DNA from: JAFGNW01 sp964618515
GTDB taxonomy: Bacteria > Zixibacteria > MSB-5A5 > GN15 > FEB-12
Assembly (NCBI GenBank): GCA_964618515.1
Contig: CAZUAS010000098.1
Span: 1-9,802, forward strand
DNA: 9,802 bases
Direction: 5' to 3'
Shown: positions 5,899 through 9,802 of the stretch, in pieces
Layout of the letters: every line of letters starts with the position of its first letter
Numbering within the stretch: position 1 is the stretch's first letter
Made by a program: the position numbers and the translations under genes
Notes under the pieces: model-generated
The model's database searches: none
Told to the model about the DNA's origin: nothing
What the model saw: the letters and a program-made list of their open reading frames with translations, nothing else

Positions 5899-6810
5899 AT
5901 GACGTCTTTTAAAATTTCAGAGACCGGTCGCGCTTTAATAATGTGCGGACTAGTCCTTTTTACCACGCTGGCTTTCTCCTGCACTCAAAAAACCAAAACC
6001 GCGTCCGAACCGGCAACATCGATAGACAGTGTGGCTTCAAACGATGGCATAATGATTCATTACCGGGTCGATGGTCAGGGCGAGAGAACGCTGGTTTTTG
6101 TTCATTGCTGGTGTGGCGACCACAGCTACTGGGACGAGCAGGTTAAAGCCTTCAAAAATGACTATAAAATTGTCTCCCTGGATTTGGCCGGTCATGGCGA
6201 GTCGGGAATGAACCGTCAGGAATGGAGCATCGAGGCTTTTGGCGCCGATGTTGCCGCCGTGGTCAATAAACTCGAGCTGCAGAACATAATTCTCATCGGC
6301 CACTCCATGGGCGGCGCGGTCAATATCGCCGCCGCCAGGCTGCTGCCCGGACGGGTGATTGCCCTGGTCGGGGTGGATACCTATCATAATTTCCTTGAAA
6401 AATACACCGAGGAACAATTCCGCCAGTTTATCGCTCCCTTCGAGGCTGATTTCCCCGGCGCGGTCAGGCAATTCGTTGGTACGATGTTCCCCCCTGGCGC
6501 CGATACCGCTCTGGTTGAAAAAATCATCGCCGACATGGCTTCGGCTCCCCCTGAAGTGGGCGTGGGAGCCCTGCGGGGCTTGCTCCGGTTCGATGCCGTA
6601 GCGGCTCTCAAAGATATGAGCTGTCCGATTCGAAGCATCAACTCCGAAAATTATCCGACCGATATCGACGGTAACAAGTCCGTGACAGCTTCGTTCGAGG
6701 TCACTTTCTTACCCCGATACGGTCATTTTTTGCACCTGGAAGACCCCCCGGCATTCAACAGCACTTTAAAGAAGGTAATTGAGGAATTCTGGCCTGCGAA
6801 AACAAGCTGA
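5899..6810 (+). CDS. Alpha/beta-hydrolase fold lipoprotein
   Basis: The protein has 303 residues from the ATG at 5899, chosen for its AGAAGGA ribosome site. Residues 1-28 are a signal peptide ending LAFSC, a relaxed lipobox with Cys28 as the lipidated residue, so it should be a membrane-anchored envelope lipoprotein. The alpha/beta-hydrolase core shows the oxyanion turn FVHCWCGDHSYW (His69 region), DLAGHGES (about 95-102), the nucleophile elbow GHSMGG with Ser136, and the catalytic histidine in RYGHFLHLEDP (His276). The catalytic acid is less clear. In relatives an Asp follows the strand CPxRxINS, but here that position is Glu250 (INSEN), with Asp residues close by in PTDIDGN. The expected activity is hydrolysis of an ester, lactone or similar bond. 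The substrate cannot be told from sequence. It stands alone, divergent from the SGNH operon and convergent with the Memo-AMMECR1 gene. Confidence 0.92.
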   Translation: MTSFKISETGRALIMCGLVLFTTLAFSCTQKTKTASEPATSIDSVASNDGIMIHYRVDGQGERTLVFVHCWCGDHSYWDEQVKAFKNDYKIVSLDLAGHGESGMNRQEWSIEAFGADVAAVVNKLELQNIILIGHSMGGAVNIAAARLLPGRVIALVGVDTYHNFLEKYTEEQFRQFIAPFEADFPGAVRQFVGTMFPPGADTALVEKIIADMASAPPEVGVGALRGLLRFDAVAALKDMSCPIRSINSENYPTDIDGNKSVTASFEVTFLPRYGHFLHLEDPPAFNSTLKKVIEEFWPAKTS

Positions 6811-6827
6811 TTATTTTTTACCCGTGC

Positions 6828-8267
6828 TCAGAAAACATCAGCGGTAAATTTATAAAGCTCAGCAAACTTGTCCTTGAAACTGTTCTTGGACAGGCCGGCT
6901 TTGAGACAGGTTTGCTCCAGAAATTCGATCACATCCCAACCGTATTCGGTGGCCACCTGCGGTAGTAGCAAACCCGAGTGCATGCCCAGTTTTATCATAA
7001 GGCCGTCGCGGCCTACTTTGATTTCACCTATGTCCCGGACTCGTTCCAATGGTGACAGCACCGATATTTCAAAATCGACACGGTCAAACTCCTCACGGCT
7101 CAGGGCTGGAAAACGCGGGTCTTCAAACGCCGCCGCTCGGGCCATGTCGGCAACGGCTATGTAAAGAGGGTCACGGGCGCGTATCTGGCCGATACAGCCG
7201 CGCAACTGACCGTCGATTTTTATCGTTACAAAAACTCCCTGCTCACGGTTGAGGCGGTTTGCCTCCGGGGGTTGATATTCTTTTTGCATAAGTTCGGCTT
7301 CGACCGCTTCACGGGCAATCTGCAACAAGAGCCGCCTGTCATCATCGCTTAACCGTTCTTTATCTTCTTTCGACGGAGCCGGGGTGCCGATAGTGCCGTC
7401 TTTTTTTGCCGCTCTTTTATCCGCCACCACGGCGGCTGAAAAATACCCCACCACCTCGGTCATATCGCCGGTGGTTTCACCGGAATGAGCGTATCTCAAA
7501 AGCTGAACTTTTCTGCCTCCCAGTCGTTTTGACGCCATCAACACGGCGGCCATCGCGCCCCCACCGCAGGCTTCGCCCCGCCCCGACGCCAGGATGTTCA
7601 ACAGTAAATCCGGGTCGTATCTTTCCACCGCTGCCCGCACGGCACTGTCCAGTTTTTCGGCTTTTTTGACATTATGAAAATGCGACAGGTCGGTCGAGGC
7701 CACCATCAAGGTATTGGTTCCCTTCAAAGCCGCACCCAGGGTTTCACCCAGTGCCCTTATGGCTTCCGGTTCCTGCTCACCCATCACAATCGCCACCAGC
7801 TTGAATTTCCCCAGGGCAATCTGTAAAAAGGGAAGCATCACCTCCAGGGAATGCTCGCCACGGGTGGAACCGGTGGAATGACCCATATTGGAAAAGTACA
7901 CGTTGGGATGAATCCCGGCTATTTTCTCCGACAGTGCCCGGTCAATCGGCACCACCCCCAGCGGCGTCTCATAACCGGCTCCCTCATAGACCGACGAGCC
8001 CCGGAAAAAAACCGCATGAAAAGGCGCCACGACCACGACGGTTTCTATTTCCTCACCCTCAAGAAGCTTGAACGCCGAAGCTGCCACCCGACCCGAATAC
8101 GGATACCCGGCGTGCGGGGCTATCAGGGCAATCGGTACGCCGTCAAGCGGTGTTTTCTTAACCTCGGCATAAAAACCGGCAATAGTCTTAGCCAGCTCCG
8201 CGGCATTGCCGGGATAAAACATTCCGGCCACGGCGGGTTTTCGTATTTCCGTTCTATTTCCTCGCAT
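6828..8267 (-). CDS. Memo-like/AMMECR1-like fusion protein (AmmeMemoRadiSam system proteins B and A)
   Basis: From the ATG at 8267 the protein has 479 residues; a GTG directly before it (8270) is an alternative start. Neither has a clear Shine-Dalgarno. The first domain, about residues 8-285, is Memo-like: RKPAVAGMFYP, APHAGYPYSG (His52), APFHAVFF (His84), EHSLEVMLPFLQ, STDLSHFH (Asp193, His196) and GEACGGG (Cys234). These match the metal-binding His/His/Cys cluster of the Memo family, which is related to extradiol dioxygenases. A charged linker of about 20 residues follows. The second domain, about 307-479, is AMMECR1: GVFVTIKIDGQLRGCIGQI, AFEDPRFPALSREEFD, VDFEISVLSPLE and HSGLLLPQVATEYGWD. 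The two families commonly occur with a radical-SAM protein as the AmmeMemoRadiSam set, whose reaction I cannot state with confidence. The radical-SAM partner is not in this window. It has no signal peptide and is probably cytosolic. It converges with the hydrolase gene, separated by 17 bases. Confidence 0.96.
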   Translation of the reverse strand: MRGNRTEIRKPAVAGMFYPGNAAELAKTIAGFYAEVKKTPLDGVPIALIAPHAGYPYSGRVAASAFKLLEGEEIETVVVVAPFHAVFFRGSSVYEGAGYETPLGVVPIDRALSEKIAGIHPNVYFSNMGHSTGSTRGEHSLEVMLPFLQIALGKFKLVAIVMGEQEPEAIRALGETLGAALKGTNTLMVASTDLSHFHNVKKAEKLDSAVRAAVERYDPDLLLNILASGRGEACGGGAMAAVLMASKRLGGRKVQLLRYAHSGETTGDMTEVVGYFSAAVVADKRAAKKDGTIGTPAPSKEDKERLSDDDRRLLLQIAREAVEAELMQKEYQPPEANRLNREQGVFVTIKIDGQLRGCIGQIRARDPLYIAVADMARAAAFEDPRFPALSREEFDRVDFEISVLSPLERVRDIGEIKVGRDGLMIKLGMHSGLLLPQVATEYGWDVIEFLEQTCLKAGLSKNSFKDKFAELYKFTADVF

Positions 8268-8299
8268 CACTTCGTTTTCATTAATAAACTATCGTGTGA

Positions 8300-8328
8300 A
8301 AAGTAACGGATATAATGACCCTTGTCAA
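8300..8328 (-). promoter_or_regulatory. Sigma70-like promoter candidate for the Memo-AMMECR1 gene
   Basis: On the minus strand, a perfect TTGACA (8328-8323) is followed after exactly 17 bases by TACTTT (8305-8300), which keeps the key T1, A2 and T6 of the -10 box. The start site would be near 8293, about 25 bases before the ATG. It lies just after the terminator of the upstream operon, so the gene has its own transcription unit. Confidence 0.45.
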
Positions 8329-8339
8329 ATCAAGCCTGT

Positions 8340-8370
8340 AAAAAAACCGGACTTTTTTTAAAAAGTCCGG
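8340..8370 (-). terminator. Intrinsic terminator of the NfeD/slipin operon
   Basis: Read on the minus strand, an 11-base perfect inverted repeat (CCGGACTTTTT and AAAAAGTCCGG, 8370-8347, 2-base centre) is followed by seven T residues (8346-8340). The stem with a GC-rich base plus the T-run is a textbook Rho-independent terminator, 96 bases after the slipin stop. The plus-strand reading has no T-run after the stem, so it works leftward only. Confidence 0.88.
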
Positions 8371-8465
8371 TCATGCCATCCCTGGCTTTAATAACAGTTT
8401 CCAATTAATTCTACGTTCTTTTAATCCCTCTGTTCCAATTATTCATGCCGCCCCGGTTATTTGAC

Positions 8466-9398
8466 CTACGACGCGACTTTCCGAGAACCTTCGTCACTGG
8501 TTTTAAGGCCCTCGACCATCGCCGCCAGGGAAGCAATAATACCGCTGGCTTCATAAGGCAGGAAAATTTTATTGGCACTGCCCTGCGCCAGATGCGGGAG
8601 CATTTCCAGGTACTTGAGAGTAATCAGCTGGTTATCCGGACGACCTTCATGAATGGCGTTGAAAACTTTCAAAATCGCTTCGGATTCACCCTGGGCGACT
8701 GTCACCTGGCGGTATTTTTCGGCATCGGCTTTTCTCTTGACAGCCTCGGCAAAACCCTCCGCCTCAAGTATCTGCGATTGCCGCGAACCTTCAGCCTTGG
8801 TAATTTCCGACTGCCTGATTGCCTCGGCGGCCAGAATCGTCGCCCGTTTGTCCCGCTCGGCTTTCATCTGTCGGCTCATCGCCTCCGTTATATCCACCGG
8901 CGGGTCGATGCGTTGCAGTTCCACCCGGTTGACCTTAACCCCCCACTTGTCCGTGGCTTGGTCCATCACATCCCGTAACTGCGAGTTAATCTGGTCACGG
9001 GACGACAGGCAGGCATCAAGGTCCATCTCACCGATTACGTTACGAAGGTTGGTTTGCGCCAATTTTGTGGCTGCCAGAATATAATTGGAAATCTCATAAC
9101 GGGAGCGGAACGGGTCGGTTACCTGGGCATAAATTATCGCATCAACCTCTACACCCACGTTATCCTTGGTGATCACCAACTGCGCCGGAACATCAATAAC
9201 CACCTCCCGCATATCCACTTTCAGCACCGTGTCGAAAAACGGGAGAATCATATTCAACCCCGGGTCCAGCACCCGTTGGAACTTCCCCAGTCTCTCAACC
9301 AGCCCTTTTTCAAAAGGGCGCACTATGCGAATCGAAGCAGCGACAATGATAAATGAAAACACCACCGCCACTATCAAAAATATTATAACCGGATTCAT
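8466..9398 (-). CDS. SPFH/Band 7 family slipin (QmcA-like)
   Basis: The gene encodes 310 residues, close to E. coli QmcA (305). The ATG at 9398-9396 has AAAGGA (9412-9407) eight bases upstream. One transmembrane helix (about 3-25) anchors the protein. The SPFH/Band 7 domain at about 24-190 shows typical stretches: RIVRPFEKGLVERLGKF, LDPGLNMILPFFDTV, TKDNVGVEVDAIIYAQVTDP, TNLRNVIGEMDLD, and WGVKVNRVELQRIDPP. It is followed by a long alanine/glutamate-rich coiled coil (about 172-245: EAMSRQMKAERDKRA, EAEGFAEAVKRKADAEKYR) and a shorter C-terminal region with ANKIFLPYEASG. Such proteins form ring-shaped oligomers in the inner membrane and organise microdomains or regulate proteases. It lies 16 bases after an NfeD gene, the usual partner, and is followed by a strong terminator. 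Confidence 0.97.
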   Translation of the reverse strand: MNPVIIFLIVAVVFSFIIVAASIRIVRPFEKGLVERLGKFQRVLDPGLNMILPFFDTVLKVDMREVVIDVPAQLVITKDNVGVEVDAIIYAQVTDPFRSRYEISNYILAATKLAQTNLRNVIGEMDLDACLSSRDQINSQLRDVMDQATDKWGVKVNRVELQRIDPPVDITEAMSRQMKAERDKRATILAAEAIRQSEITKAEGSRQSQILEAEGFAEAVKRKADAEKYRQVTVAQGESEAILKVFNAIHEGRPDNQLITLKYLEMLPHLAQGSANKIFLPYEASGIIASLAAMVEGLKTSDEGSRKVAS

Positions 9399-9414
9399 GG
9401 TCTATTTCCTTTCT

Positions 9415-9802
9415 TTATCCGTTGATTTTTCTTTTCACTTTGACACGGGTTCCCGTAACCGCAACTATTTCCACCCGGGCCTGCTCCTCTATTGCCTCCT
9501 CGGCGTTAGCCGCCCAGACTTCACCTTCAAAACGTATCTTCCCGCCCTCATCGGGACTGATGGCTTTGACCACCAGCGCGGTTCGGCCAATCATCCGGTC
9601 AACATTGGATAGCTCCGGGGAAGCCTTCGTTATTTTTTTGGCAAATCGGCGCGTTAATGGCAGTAAAACCACCGACACCGCCACGAACAAGCCTATCTGC
9701 CAGTAATATGATTCGGGATAAAAATAACTGTAAATCCCGGCCACCACCGAACCTACCACAAAGCAAATATATATCAGCGTCGGGGTCATCAGTTCGATTA
9801 TT
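9415..9802 (-). CDS. Short NfeD-family membrane protein (start at or beyond window edge)
   Basis: The visible frame gives 124 residues from the ATG at 9789, but it stays open to the edge (codons reading I-I-E-L before that Met) and no Shine-Dalgarno precedes 9789. The true start may therefore lie outside. There are two transmembrane segments (about 4-23, TLIYICFVVGSVVAGIYSYF, and 31-46, IGLFVAVSVVLLPLTR). A soluble OB-fold domain follows from about 67: IGRTALVV, GGKIRFEGEVWAA, ARVEIVAVTGTRVKVKRK. This is the short NfeD type (no ClpP-like protease domain) that pairs with slipins, where the OB-fold is thought to contact the SPFH partner. Its stop is followed after 16 bases by the slipin ATG, and the slipin ribosome site sits in that gap, so they are one operon. 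Confidence 0.93.
   Translation of the reverse strand, partial: IIELMTPTLIYICFVVGSVVAGIYSYFYPESYYWQIGLFVAVSVVLLPLTRRFAKKITKASPELSNVDRMIGRTALVVKAISPDEGGKIRFEGEVWAANAEEAIEEQARVEIVAVTGTRVKVKRKING

Noticed and set aside
5772..5984. Minus-strand 70-residue open frame rich in Leu, Lys and Glu
   Set aside because: It overlaps the 5' end and signal peptide of the hydrolase gene in antisense, has no good ribosome site that I can see, and resembles no family I know.
8311..8316. Plus-strand TATAAT
   Set aside because: No plus-strand gene follows; the downstream sequence holds only the leftward terminator and the antisense of the slipin gene.
1..9802. CRISPR array, transposon ends, tRNA or rRNA genes, phage genes
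   Set aside because: I looked for regular spaced repeats, long terminal inverted repeats, cloverleaf-like sequence and integrase or transposase motifs and saw none.

Overview
The window looks like a chromosomal piece from a Gram-negative, deep-branching bacterium, perhaps of the FCB-type candidate phyla (Zixibacteria-like). That placement is inference only. It rests on roughly even GC, an exported HEAT-repeat/cyclophilin fusion, a lipoprotein hydrolase, an NfeD/slipin pair, an adenosine-specific-kinase family (PF04008) gene that I associate with archaea, thermophiles and candidate phyla, and a fused Memo/AMMECR1 gene. I see no rRNA, tRNA, insertion sequence, CRISPR array or phage gene.

Layout. 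(1) Positions 2-2998, plus strand: a three-gene overlapping operon. It holds the C-terminal part of a HEAT-repeat protein ending in a cyclophilin-type peptidyl-prolyl isomerase (open at the left edge), an exported 276-residue protein of unknown function, and a PF04008 protein. (2) Positions 3232-5567, minus strand: a 53-residue DUF5989-type membrane protein followed by two paralogous, membrane-anchored SGNH/GDSL hydrolases. The small gene is easily missed. This resembles part of the carbamoyltransferase/SxtJ/SxtK(DUF5989)/SGNH cassettes seen in many bacteria, but the carbamoyltransferase and SxtJ parts are absent. (3) Positions 5568-5898: a divergent AT-rich intergenic region with an extended -10 promoter candidate in each direction. 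(4) Positions 5899-6810, plus strand: an alpha/beta-hydrolase with a lipoprotein signal. (5) Positions 6828-8267, minus strand: a one-piece fusion of the Memo-like and AMMECR1-like components of the 'AmmeMemoRadiSam' system, with a good -35 upstream. (6) Positions 8466-9802, minus strand: a short NfeD-type protein followed by a QmcA-like SPFH/slipin membrane protein, ended by a strong intrinsic terminator at 8340-8370.

How they may work together. The first operon joins an envelope folding factor to an exported protein and a small cytosolic protein; overlapping reading frames suggest translational coupling. The SGNH/DUF5989 block is probably an envelope acyl-transfer or deacylation unit acting on an unknown glycan or lipid. 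NfeD and slipin form a known membrane-microdomain pair. The best candidates for something under-described are the DUF5989 plus twin SGNH unit and the Memo-AMMECR1 fusion, both of unknown biochemical function.
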